Source of the DNA: Pseudoneurospora amorphoporcata
Taxonomy: Eukaryota; Ascomycota; Sordariomycetes; Sordariales; Sordariaceae
Assembly (NCBI GenBank): GCA_033297205.1
Contig: MU859081.1
Coordinates: forward strand, 62,001 to 126,000
DNA length: 64,000 nt
Direction of reading: 5' to 3'
Both the position numbers and the translations under genes were made by a program. The notes beneath the pieces are model-generated. The model saw only the letters and a program-made list of their open reading frames with translations. It was not told the origin of the DNA and searched no databases. This document shows, piece after piece, positions 1 through 11,415 of this stretch. The first letter of the stretch is position 1, and every line of letters begins with the position of its first letter.

Positions 1-2
1 AC

Positions 3-576
3 GAAGACGAGGAATTCCCCCGAGAGCATGTCCCTTTCCAGCGTGATTTTTCTCTCGATTCTTTCGAGGAAAAACCTGGCTTACCACAGGACTTCCAAGC
101 ACCTGAAACTCTCAAGCAGTCAACAATCCTGCTAGACGAAGCCACTGCGGCCCCCTCCCCTGCCCAACAAGTCCTCGGACGTTCTCGCGAGCAGCCCATT
201 CACGCTGGAAAAGAGGGGGCCAGTAAGACACGAATTGCTTCTGACAACATCGAGAATCTCGGGAAGTCAAGGGAGAAGGGGAAGGAAACGCCAATAAATT
301 CCCCTGAGGTTAATCTAGGCGCAGATACTATTCCCCCCCTCTGAGAGTCTCCTCCCGAGGCCGAATGCAGGAACTCCTGATGAGACCCCAACGGCTTTGG
401 GTTTTAAGGAGACTATCAAGAGCTATTTTGCCCGGGTCAAAAGCAGAGACCCTGTTGGAAACGCTGCCTTACCCACAAATTCATCAAGGCATCCATCCGA
501 GAAACGGTCCAGATTGCAGAAACGCCAAGAAACGGGAGATGATGCGGGATTCGGGCCAAGAGAAGTACCAACATGA
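3..576 (+). pseudogene. C-terminal fragment of unknown hydrophilic protein, frame broken at a C7 run
   Basis: An open frame enters from the left edge and runs in frame 3 to a TGA at 342-344. It codes for an acidic, Ser/Pro/Glu-rich stretch without hydrophobic segments. Directly after the stop, frame 1 (from about 343) stays open to a TGA at 574-576 and has the same composition, for example TALGFKETIKSYFARVKSRD. The switch lies at a run of seven C (333-339): with one C fewer, both parts would form one frame of about 190 codons. I read this as the 3' end of a single gene with either a sequencing indel or a real frameshift. A 37-nt intron (GTTAAT..GAG) would also bridge the frames but is too short. 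I do not recognise the family. If the frameshift is rejected, the gene simply ends at 344. Confidence 0.45.
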
Positions 577-3500
577 TAGGGACAAAGCTTGCTGTACCTG
601 TAATGACAAAACGACTCGAGGAGACCTCCAACAGCCCACAGAGTCCAAGCGTGGGCCTTGGTGGTGGGTGATGCAGACAGAATTTTACTACCTGGCCTAC
701 TGCGTCTACTGTGCCTTTGCAACTGCGATGAAGCACGGCTCACAGCTTGCTCAACTGTATGGTCCACATGTCACCGGGAGCCATGGTAGCTCCATAATGT
801 CCACCAGTTGGTGGCAGTTCTTCAGGTTCGTCTTGGGTATAATGTACCTGGGCAGCTGGCGGTCTTCCGGTGCGGCCCAGCTGGTAATTGGTAAGGCTGC
901 GGTGTGGATAGGCCGTGATGCGGCCTGATCGTACATTAGTCCTGGAAGGCTTATGAGGCCGTACAGTCAGTCAGTGGTGGCTGATGCTGGGTCTAGACTT
1001 GGGAAAATGGGAGCCAAGGGAAGCAAAGCTTGACAGAAGTGCTGTAAAAAGATACTTTGTAGGTAACCATGATTCATATCCAGTGGCCGGTAAGGTAGTG
1101 GTCCTAGGTAGAAGGGTCACATACTTCCACCTCAATCAGAATGTGAAAGCCCCATTCTTGACAGATCTTCACCTAAGATCCAGGATACAGCCGACGGTTC
1201 GCCGTGGGCTTTCTCTACACGTCTCACATCCTTGTTGGGCATATATTTCTTATTTGATCTTCTTCGAATGGGGCGCAAATCTCTAGACACTTGTAAAGTG
1301 AGGGACCTCCCTTGTAGCCAACATGAATCTAACTGTCCATGTTAGCACATCGGTGGCTTTTTTAAGCTCCGGCTTTCTCCACGTGCCTTTCTGTTCCTCA
1401 CCGGCTGAAGCAATCAGCAAGTCAGCTTTCCGCAATACGGTCTGGCGTTGCGGATCGGCCTGAAAGATGCGAAGTCTCACTTAACAACGTCTTCGAGTTG
1501 CTGCTCCGCTTATGATGGTTGGAATTCCGGAAGGAAAGATCAGTAAGTGCTGACAGAAAATCCAAGCCGTATTAGAAAGAAAAGAAAGGTAGATAATGCC
1601 TGGATGCCATGGGGACCCGCCGGTTAGTAGCCATGCTCTCATGGTACAGTGACTGGGAGCTCACATAGACTTAATCGTATCCTTTCTCTTCTGAGCTTCC
1701 AGAATTACATCGACAATAGACAACAGAACAGTGGGCACTGGGCAGTAGGATTCGCCGTACCGAGTATAAGAGAAATTGGGGCAAGTCCGTAATATCAAGC
1801 GGCAGCCAGACATGAACAGCGGAAGGTCTGTGTGGTTGACCACATAGATAGCCGAATAAGTTAATTATCTGCTGGCCAATCAAGTCACGCTACCGTCGAA
1901 ATAAGCTTGCACGAGGATGGTGCCGCTTATGCTCGCCGCAGCGGGCGGGTAGATACTTGCAACGTCTCTACGTATGCCGTGGCTTCGATGTCTGCATTTG
2001 GTTGGGTGGATGGCAATACAGCAGCGATAGTTGTTTTGCTGGAGGACCATATGTAAAGCCGAAGAGAATGGGAGTGCAGAGTTTCGAGAGAGTGTCGCAT
2101 GCGTACCTCTATAATCGAAATGGCTCAGTGACAAGGACACGAGAGTTGAGACTGATAAGCAGAAGTCATCCCGCACCTGGTTTTGAATCTGGAAGGCTCA
2201 AGTCGATGAGATACTGGCACCCTGAAGTCGTCATTCGAAATCCTAATCGATTGTACACTCCTGGCAGGCACGGGACCAGAAGGGATGTATGAACCAAACA
2301 CCAAGCTCCAGTTCCTAAGTCGTTGTCAAAGTCTTTGAAAACAACAAAAATAACACCTTTCTCATTCTCATTCTTACTTTCCACGTACCCGAACCCATTC
2401 GAAACCGTGGGGTTGCTCACTGCAGGCGAAGGTTATGCGAGATAGGCAGGCCCGTGGTTGTACCGTCGTACCGCCGTCTGCAAGGAATCGAGCTGCTGGT
2501 TTGGTGCTTATGTCCCGCTGCCCAAGGACCCCGTTGAGGGAAATTGAGGGAGGCAATGTAACCGCGCAGTCCGTCGCCGTCGGACCTCTCCCCGCAAACC
2601 ATCGGGCCTTTGCCGGACACCTGCACTGATTTCCCGCACTGCCCCTGCATTGGCAACTTGCTGTGTGGTATTCAGCTAGGCAGGTAGCGAGATCAAGGGA
2701 ACTTTGTTCACGGCAGGCAATGCCAAATCATGATGCCAAGTGTTCCAAGCATCGAGTACCACAGAAAGTCAACGTCCATGCATTCCAGACAAGACTGCGG
2801 CTTCCCATGTTGCAACCAAACCACAGTCTTTTATCACATCAACAAAAGTCAACAAGAAAAAACAACAAGACCCGAGCTCCATGTCAAACTGCCGTACAAG
2901 ACATATTATGTCGTGGTGAGATCTTCATCTCATTCAACGACTGTCAAAGCCACATCCTGGCATCTCCCAGATCACCCCGTTTCGAATTAGCAACTTCTTG
3001 TTTCCCCTGCGTATCGGGTATCAAGCCTATATGCTACAACATATCGAGCGGCTTGTTTGTTATACCTGACAATCCAGTTGTAGGCCATTGATGTCAACCA
3101 GTAGTACCAAGGCTTCCCTACCTATACCGGCGCGCCTCTATGCCTACCTACCCTTTGGGGTTCATCGTTTTTCTCCCACCTCGACTTGAGCGCTAAGAGC
3201 AGACTTCAAATTCACAGTTACTCCCGTTTATGCATCGTGCCTACGGGTCTTCCCTTTCTGAAGGCTTGATACAATTGTGTGAAGTTCTCGGCTACGCACT
3301 CGCCATATCTCCGCTACCACCCAAGGTACTGTGTCTTCACGTGGGCTATCAAGCTCCATGCCAATAAAAGCTGCAGGTCGAGGACTGCCGTGGCTGCTGT
3401 GGAGGGTGATGACATGTTGCACCGCGTATAAGGCCGTTGGGAAAGGGCTTGGTTCACGATATCTGATCGTCTTTACCCCTGATCAAGGCGCGCGCTACTC

Positions 3501-4851
3501 TGTCTCAGCGTCGAGCCTTCATTGCCCTTTGGAGTCCGACCATCTTCCACCCGAAAGGTACACTTTCAAACTTGCACTGCCGAGGAGGACGGACTATCTA
3601 TGATATTGGCTGGCACGTCACACCAAGAAGGTGCAAATCTCGGTTCGTCACAAGAGGTTCAGTCGCCTTCGAAGCCATGCTGAGCTTAGATTACGTGCGT
3701 TTGTGGAGTAAGCAAGGTTGAAATGCGATACCAGGCAGACCAAATCCTGGGGTGAAGGAAGAAGGTATCTACTCGGCTCTCCATGTTTTTCCACGGTCAT
3801 GCGGTACTTGTCCAGTTCCTTTCATTACATTCCGCGCTTTATCCAGATTACGAATGCTACCCTTCCAGCATCCGTAAACGTGGGTCGTCCTGCTTGTCCA
3901 TCCAAGAGTTCCACAAGGGCCACCACTCTCACAAGTTGTCCTTACACTGTCTTGCTCAATGAAGCGCTGGATATTCCGCCAGCCTTACAGTATCTTCACT
4001 CAGTACCACCCTCAGTCCAGGTTAGGAAGTAGGAAAACCCACAAAACCCCGAAAATGGCGCCGCACGATCGATTATCCACGCGGACGCGGCAGATGCAGC
4101 CACACCTCTCTAGGTCCTGCGTCCGGATCCAGAACGCACTTCTGCCCAGTCTATGCATAAAAACCCTTGCGGGAGGTGTAGTTCCACTGCTGTTAGGTAC
4201 TCAGCTTGTCCTTGCAATATTCCATGCCTGGACCCAGGTTAGAGACGGAAGCTCCTGGTTATGTCGACCAGCAATCTGAATCCCACATTGGTATCGGGCA
4301 ATCATACCGGACATGAACCTTTCAACAGGCTCACACTGTCGTTCTGTCCGTATCCGCCAGGATCCAGCTTGCTTTCATGTGATGAGAAAGCAATAGACTC
4401 GTCGTCTCAAATATTTTATACTGACCTTATCCTGCTCTCACCCATCCAATCACTTCCCATTTGGTACCACCCCCTGGGGAAGAAAAACAAGTTCCTGATC
4501 AGGTACGAGAACACTCGGCAAAGATGCCCCGAGCTGATATGGGGGGAAGGCACCATGGGCTAGAGGTATAGTTCACAAGATCGAGATACAAGCTATCTTG
4601 GCCCGACTCCAAAAGGTCTAGACCTTCGCTCCTTCCCTCATGTGTTCCTACCTCATCGTACACGCCTTAAAGTCTGCCTTCCTACAGGTACCTTATCTCT
4701 CTCACCTGCCCTCTAGCCGTGCCAACAATCTTGGCTTAAGAGGAACGAGCGTTGATTCACCCACATCTTCTTAAGGGACACTCCGGTCCCTTAGTTCACC
4801 GAGCGTCACCACCCTCTCACCATTTATTTGTGTTTATCTCACGCATTCATA
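577..4851. other. Intergenic, no supported gene
   Basis: About 4.3 kb between the left-edge fragment and the ferric reductase gene. The open frames here are all 140 codons or shorter apart from a 187-codon frame at 365-928 that overlaps the fragment and has no coding character. None shows a family motif, a credible splice pattern or a signal peptide. The last few hundred bases before 4852 are CT-rich (4580-4850), as expected for the leader of the next gene. No tRNA, 5S or repeat structure was recognised. Confidence 0.5.
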
Positions 4852-7028
4852 ATGTCCCAACCATCACTTCATACTCCCAGTGGCGGAGGGCATAGCGGAA
4901 CAGGAGGAGGAGGAGGAGGAGGAGGAGCAGTTGCTCCGAGTGACGGAGGCCATGAGAGTCCTGCTATGCAAGCCTTTTTTGCCATGAGGCAGCGAAAGAA
5001 CGAGCACATGATGAAGAGGTACGCAGCAGCACTATGTGGCCTTGTTGCTCTCTTCGTCGTCTTCCACTGGACGAGATGGCTTTGCGTTAGAGCAGAGCGG
5101 TCATGGAGGCCATTAGCTACACTGGGACGTCCCTTTGTTGGAATTGAGAGGTATGTAACATACTCTAATTGTCAAGTTACGGCCTGTGCTGACGCGTTCC
5201 TATACCAGGTTCGTAAGGAACCTTCTCGTTCGCAAGGTCCCTGGTTTCAAATCGGCTGGGCATGCGCTGCTCGTTACAACATATGTTGTGGCCAACGTTG
5301 CCGTTGGGTTCACGAACGTAGATGCCAGCTCTAAAGCCACCCTTGCCTCCAGGTTTGGCTGGTAAGTCATTCGTGCATCTCCTCATACTTCGCCTCAGAG
5401 TACTAATGAGACTCTGCGTCAAGGCTGGCTCTATCAAACCTGGGACTGGTCATTTTTTTGGCACTCAAGAACACCCCTTTGGCTTTCCTCACTGCCTATT
5501 CCTATGAAAGGCTTAACTGTCTTCATCGAATTGCTGGATACACGATGTTCAGCTGGATGGTACTCCACGCGTCCCTGTACACCACATTCTTCAGCGAATT
5601 AGGAAGGATGGTCACCAAGTTCAAGGATCGGTCTGAAATCGCGGCTATCGTAGCCGGATTTTCCTTCCTGATGGTAGTTCTCTCGGCCACCATTATCCGA
5701 CGAATATGGTATGAGGTCTTTTACGTGGTCCACATTTCGAGTTGGATCATGGGGATTGCCGCTCTTGGATTCCATCAGCCAGTGATCGCAAAGAAGGGAA
5801 TCATTGTCATACTTCTGGTGGCGTCCATGTGGGTTCTTGATCGCCTTATCAGAATCACCAGGGTTCTATACTACAGCTTAAACAACGAGGCGACGTTGTA
5901 TCCTCTTCCTGACGGTGGCACCAAGGTGATATTCAAGAAGGCATCCGCTAGGGCGGCAGCAGGAAAGCATTGCTTTATCTGGATACCGGCAGTACGCAAG
6001 TTCGAAACGCATCCTTTCACAATCCATAAGACGAACTCTTTGGAACTCACCATCAAGGCACAAAACGGCTTCACTTGTGATCTCCACCAACATGCGGTTG
6101 CTAACCCAGGTATCAGTGTGAGGGCGTCTCTCGATGGACCTTACGGCACGTTTCCGGATCCAATGGACTACGATAAGATTGTCCTCATCGCCGGCGGTGG
6201 AGGTGCTACGTTCACCTTTGGCCTCGTGGCGAACATCCTTGAGAGATTGCACGATGAGTCTCACAAGAGTATTACCTTCATCTGGGCCGTGAAGAAGCAT
6301 GGTGAGTCTTGCGGCATACACAATCTACGCATCTCGCCTTCCCGGAGTGGATGTTCCTCTGGCGTAACGAACCATAGAGTAACTGACAATTTGGAATTGG
6401 TGCTATAGAAAATCTAGCATGGTTCAAGGAGCATCTGGAGACTCTTAAGAGTCACGCACACTCACCCAAAGTCGACGTCTCCATCTACGTGACACGATCA
6501 CCAGTCGCTTCACAGCATCACCACCACTTGTCGCACATTCACAGCCACAGCTTGCTGCACCACACACAGCCGCGCACCTCAGAATCGTCTTCAGGAGGAT
6601 CTTCACCGCCCATATCACCCACTAGCGGTGGCAGCGGCTCCCCAGATACTGAAAAGATGCCTCAGCTGCCATTGCCCACCCATGCGCAGAACCAATCATC
6701 GACACTGTCAGAAAAGGATCTCGAACATGGCGGCGGCGGCCATACCGTGGTCGCTCATCATAGTAACTCGGTGGAAAACAGTACCGGTACCGAATCGCAT
6801 TCTCATCCCCATCATACGCATGGTTACGAGCACGCCATCAAGCCCGGCAGACCGGACATGGCCACGCTGATCCGCCAGGCCGTCATTGGTACCCCTTCGA
6901 GCCAGCGCGTGCTGGTGGCGGCGTGCGGACCGGACGGACTGATGCGCGTCGTGAGAGATACGACGGCAAGGTTGATACGGGGAGATGGGCCGGGGGTTGA
7001 GCTACATTGTGAGCAGTTTGGATGGTAG
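4852..7028 (+). CDS. Ferric-chelate reductase / FRE-type transmembrane flavocytochrome b
   Basis: Predicted 649-aa membrane reductase moving electrons from NADPH through FAD and two hemes across the membrane, typically to Fe(III) or Cu(II). Exons are 4852-5150, 5209-5361, 5424-6301 and 6409-7028; all introns are GT-AG and the joined length is divisible by three. The start is the first ATG, followed by a Gly-rich tract. A membrane segment lies near residues 60-80. The bis-heme histidines are H185/H199 and H254/H268, each pair 14 residues apart. The FAD motif HPFTI begins at H347, and the glycine-rich nucleotide loop GGGGATFTFG is near 405-415. The protein ends with the family's CGPDG block and terminal EQFGW. 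Between about 475 and 590 there is a Ser/Pro/His-rich insert with several His clusters. A NADPH oxidase is less likely, because the C-terminal block is FRE-like. The physiological substrate is not shown by sequence. Confidence 0.9.
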
Positions 7029-10000
7029 AGAAGTTTCCGATCAGTTGAAGGGGAATGGAAAAAAGGAAAGTTGATATGTTAAGGCGTTTTTTTCCTCGTC
7101 TCTTCAGACTTATGATCAATGATAGTCGGTAACCACGTTGTATATAGGCTTATTCCCTTGTGCCCAACACGAATGCGCATCAGGGGTAGGGCATTGTTGC
7201 TGTGGTCCTTTGTTGGCCAGAGTTGGGTAAATCGCAAATGGATCTGTGAGGGTACCGAACGCAGGTACTACTCGGGAGTTTTGTTTTCCAACGTTCTTTT
7301 CAGGAGCTTCTGTTCTTCGGACTTTTATTTCGAGCTAGGGGGAGTCAAGGTTTATGGAGCCTATAAACCACCCATGAACGACCACGTTTGACTCTCATGT
7401 TCCCGCCCTCGCTCGCCCCGGACAAAACTGATGACACCCAAGTCCACCACTCAAAACACCAAACCCAGCCAAAACACCACGAAAATCAGCAATTTTACCG
7501 CATTCGATGCCCAGTAAGGGCGTGTTGTCAAGGTATACAGTCCTGGCGTATTTTGGGCAATAAATTTAGTCAGTTGTTGTTAGCTTCAGGCATTAACGCC
7601 GCCCATCCTGGGCTTAGAACTCGGACTCGGGTGTCATTAATTTTGTCATGGGCGAGCCTCGATCTTTTCCCGATGTCGTTACAAAACGTTGACCGAGAAT
7701 CAGCCGGCTAGCCCATTGGATGTTCGTCCATTCACATGTGGGCTTTTCTGCACGCCCCTTGCCATTGCGTCGACGTCCGCCACCATGAAGTGCCATTCTG
7801 GCCCATTTCGCATTTTCCTGCTTCAAAGTCGACGTGTTGGCTCCGTTGCGGATTTGAAAACTGAAATCTAGAACAAACCTTCCGAGTGAAAATTATTCTG
7901 TATGGCGGTCGTCGACTGGACGATGATGATGAAGCTGGTTGTGATAGGACAGTCCGGATTGGGTACCTTACTGGCCATCAGCTCCTGGGCAGCTGGTACA
8001 GTGTTCCGATGCTTTGACTGGGCGAGAAAACTGAAGAGGCAACCGCCGACATCGGTATGCCATCACCAAGTGAGGAGGGGCAAGGGAAATGTTGGTTACA
8101 CAAAAAAAAGAAAGAAAGAAAGAAAGCATCTGAAAGCGGTCAACAACGCTTCTGTCAGTGCAATTGAGTTTTGAATATCTTTCTGAGATGTCTTGTCATG
8201 AACTTCGTGAGTGAACTTCGCGAGTCAAGTCACGTCTGGTTGAGGTACACAGAAAGTACCGGGTAGGGTAAGGAAACGAAAAGGTTGGCGGGACTATCTA
8301 AATCAGGTGGTTGTCCACAGCCAAGTCTGTTAGCACAAATGTTTGCCAAGGATCTTCCAACAACCAACCCAACTTAACCCATGTGCATGATGGAGCCTCT
8401 TCTTTTACATGTTGGAGACAGCGATCAGCCAGGCTTGCCAGGGATGCGAAATAGCGACGTGGAGATGATGCACGTTATTTGCTATTGCACATCATACCTC
8501 TAGTCCCGCTTGAAAAGAAGACCCGGTCTCTGACTCTAACGCTAAGGACCGAGTTAACGGAAAATAGACAGATACCCCTGGTGCTATTGCGTCAGCCAAT
8601 AGTCGAAGCATGCTGGGAAAAAGTTTTCCTCAAGGCAAGGAAAGACACATGATTGTCAGCGGAAGAGGAAGAAAAAAAAGAACTCGGAGACGAAGAGGCG
8701 AGAAGAGACTGGTGAGGAAAAGGGGACACCAAGAGAAAGTTGGCTTGGAACGACCACGGCGGGAGTCGGAGTTGTAGCAGATACCTACCTAGGTAGTTAG
8801 AGGTAGTTACCTTATCTGCCGCATGGTTACCTCTACTTGGCGCCGATCTTATCAAGCCCTTTTTGTTGGGGGTCATGAAGGGACACTACATCGTTTACAG
8901 TGCACCCCACCTGCCTCCAAATTTTTTAAGATCGTGAATCTCAGCTCATCGATGGGTGAGGAGTGCCTGCGGTTGGAGCTGATTCAAGATTGACTGTCGG
9001 TTGTTATATAAGGAGTCGGGCTCCTCTCTCGCTCGCGTTCAACAGATGAGCTCGTATGCTGTTGTCGTCGATATGTCTGCGGTTTTGGACACTTTGACAT
9101 GACGCCTCTTGGAGAAAAGGAAGAGGCTGACAATGACTGAACAATGGCAACATCGGTGCAAATGTGATGGGCAAGGGGCTGAGGTTACATGGCACAGTCG
9201 AGAATGGATTTTGAACCCTGGACGTTGGCTCCTCGTCATGGTAAGCACTTCAAGCATCTGTCCCCTCTTGGCCTCTCGCCCTCCCATCTGATTGTCTTGT
9301 CTTTGTTGCTTGCATCCAATGAGTTGCCGCACGTTTGGCACCCGACTGACACGGGCTTGACGCCTGGAATCGGGACGAAGCCCAACAATTTTACCCATTG
9401 GTAACGGAGCAGATGGCGGTGACGGACACGACTTGTTGATAGTAAGTGGTTGAATGTGGTGCACAGAGCTTGCACAGCAGCGCCCGCCCACCACCCGAAT
9501 TGACGAATGTCTGTTGGCGATGGCCTTTCTTTGATAAGCTGGACCAACCGGGCGCATCGGAAGCCCGTTGTTCGCTTGTGCTTGCTATTCGTTGTGAGAA
9601 ACCGGCCGCCCCTTTGCTGTGCAGAGTCTGTGTGTCGAGATGAATGCCTGCTGGTCGATGATGGGAGTCGGAGGAGGAAAATGGCGAGTGCTCGCTTCAG
9701 ACACAAAAGGAGTAACACTAACAGCCTGAAGGACCCGCCGGATGTGGAGCCTTGCACCCCTGCTGCCCTGGCGGCCCCCTGCAAGCCCAGTGGATGGGCT
9801 CTGTGACCCTCTTTTTGTCCCCTCTCTGGTGACTTGGTGTCCCTCTTTGGTCCATCTTTGCAGCAGGTCCAAATTGAATTGCTCCTTCTTTCTGATCGAT
9901 CCAAGCTGACGAGCTGACTGGCCCAGGTCGTACGAGAGGATCACTGCAAGGCTTGGGAAATTTTTATCTTTGGGAATATTCGTTCCTCCGCGACTTCTTT

Positions 10001-10371
10001 TGGACTCCTTTCCCCTCCTCGCCGCGTCCAACTTTTGACCTCTTTGTTTATCCGTTGCTGCTTTCTCCAAACTGCAACCATCTTCCTCCCCTGATCTCCA
10101 ACCACCAACCGACCGACCTGACGTCAGCGACAGATAGAAAGAGCAAGCAGTTCAGTTGCGCCACTCCTCCGCATCCATAATCTCCAAATAACTAGCCGGC
10201 CCTTTCAAGTTTCGCGCGACCACCGACCTCTTTGCTATCCACACGTCTCCGAATATTCCATATCTCCCACGTGGCCCTTTTCAGTCATCTTCGATTCCGA
10301 GAAGACCTCTAATTCAAACGCCACCTCCAGTCCCGGAAACCCGAGCCAGTGCACGAATCAACAAGCCGACA
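7029..10371. other. Intergenic, no supported gene
   Basis: About 3.3 kb between the ferric reductase and the CBM48 gene. Overlapping minus-strand frames of 172, 222 and 161 codons at 9039-10070 have low-complexity translations and no motif; I treat them as chance. The stretch holds a GAAA microsatellite (8102-8126), a near-exact tandem of GAACTTCGYGAGT (about 8200-8225) and a perfect 12-bp palindrome CTACCTAGGTAG near 8784. From about 9950 to 10371 the plus strand is pyrimidine-rich, which fits the promoter and leader of the gene starting at 10372. Confidence 0.5.
8102..8126. repeat. GAAA microsatellite
   Basis: A run of A followed by about four GAAA units in a gene-free stretch. No function is suggested. 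Confidence 0.8.
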
Positions 10372-11175
10372 ATGGGCACTTTCACCTTCAGATGGTCAGT
10401 TGCGCAGTTCCATCCAATCCTCCCGCAGTGTTTCATTCCGGCACATTGCAAGAAGCGGCAGCATGCGGTCGCCCGTCCACGGCCACCCTCCATCCAATGC
10501 GCGATGATCCCCCATTGTGCATTGAGGCGTTGGATCGCGAGGCAGGAGCCAGAAAGTGGCATCTCATCGCATCTGAATGCACCCCCGCTGCCATCCAAAC
10601 CCAACTCACGCGCCTGCCTGCAAGTGTCGGTCGGATGTGAAGCTCCATGAAGCACCTACCGCTGCTGTGTCACGATGGTGCTTGCTGTAGCACCGTGTCA
10701 TCCCCTTCTGCGAATTGTATGCTGACTGGTCTGCTTTTGAAACGAACAGGCCTCACGCCGCTGAGGAGGTCTACGTGACCGGCACCTTTGACGGCTGGTC
10801 CAAGAGCGAACAGCTCGACAAGGTTGGCGACCATTTCGAAAAGACAGTCACCCTTCCCGAACTCGCAGAGAAGGTCTACTACAAGGTTGGTGTTGATTCA
10901 GTTTGGTCTTCTCCCTCCATGCCCATGTTACCCCATTCGTCAATTCCTTTCGCGCTCGCTGTGCTGCTCAGTGGTGGGCCCCGCTCTTCAGGCCTTGTGC
11001 GGGGTTGATGGGCAACGACTTACACCAGTTACTGGTAAGGCCAGCCTATGATGTTGCAGCTTTGATGCCTTCAGTTCCGTTTGAATCTATCGACGAGTCG
11101 ACACCTGTTTGCATCGCAGTTGCGCGCGGACAAAATAAAGAGGAGGACAGAGCAGCCAGCAGCCGAGCCGAAGGG

Positions 11176-11219
<44 letters not shown>

Positions 11220-11364
11220 GGGTGGGGGGGGGGGGGGGGGTGGGGGTGGGGGTGTGGTTGTATTTTATATATTATTGTTTTTTTTTGTGTTTTGTGTGTT
11301 NNNNNNNNNNCTTTGGGCGGGCCCAAAAAAAAAAGTTGGCCACAGCCCCCCCCCCCCCCCCCCC

Positions 11365-11415
<51 letters not shown>

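Noticed and set aside
9039..10070. Overlapping minus-strand frames of 172, 222 and 161 codons
   Set aside because: No domain, no splice pattern and a composition typical of the opposite strand of a pyrimidine-rich leader.
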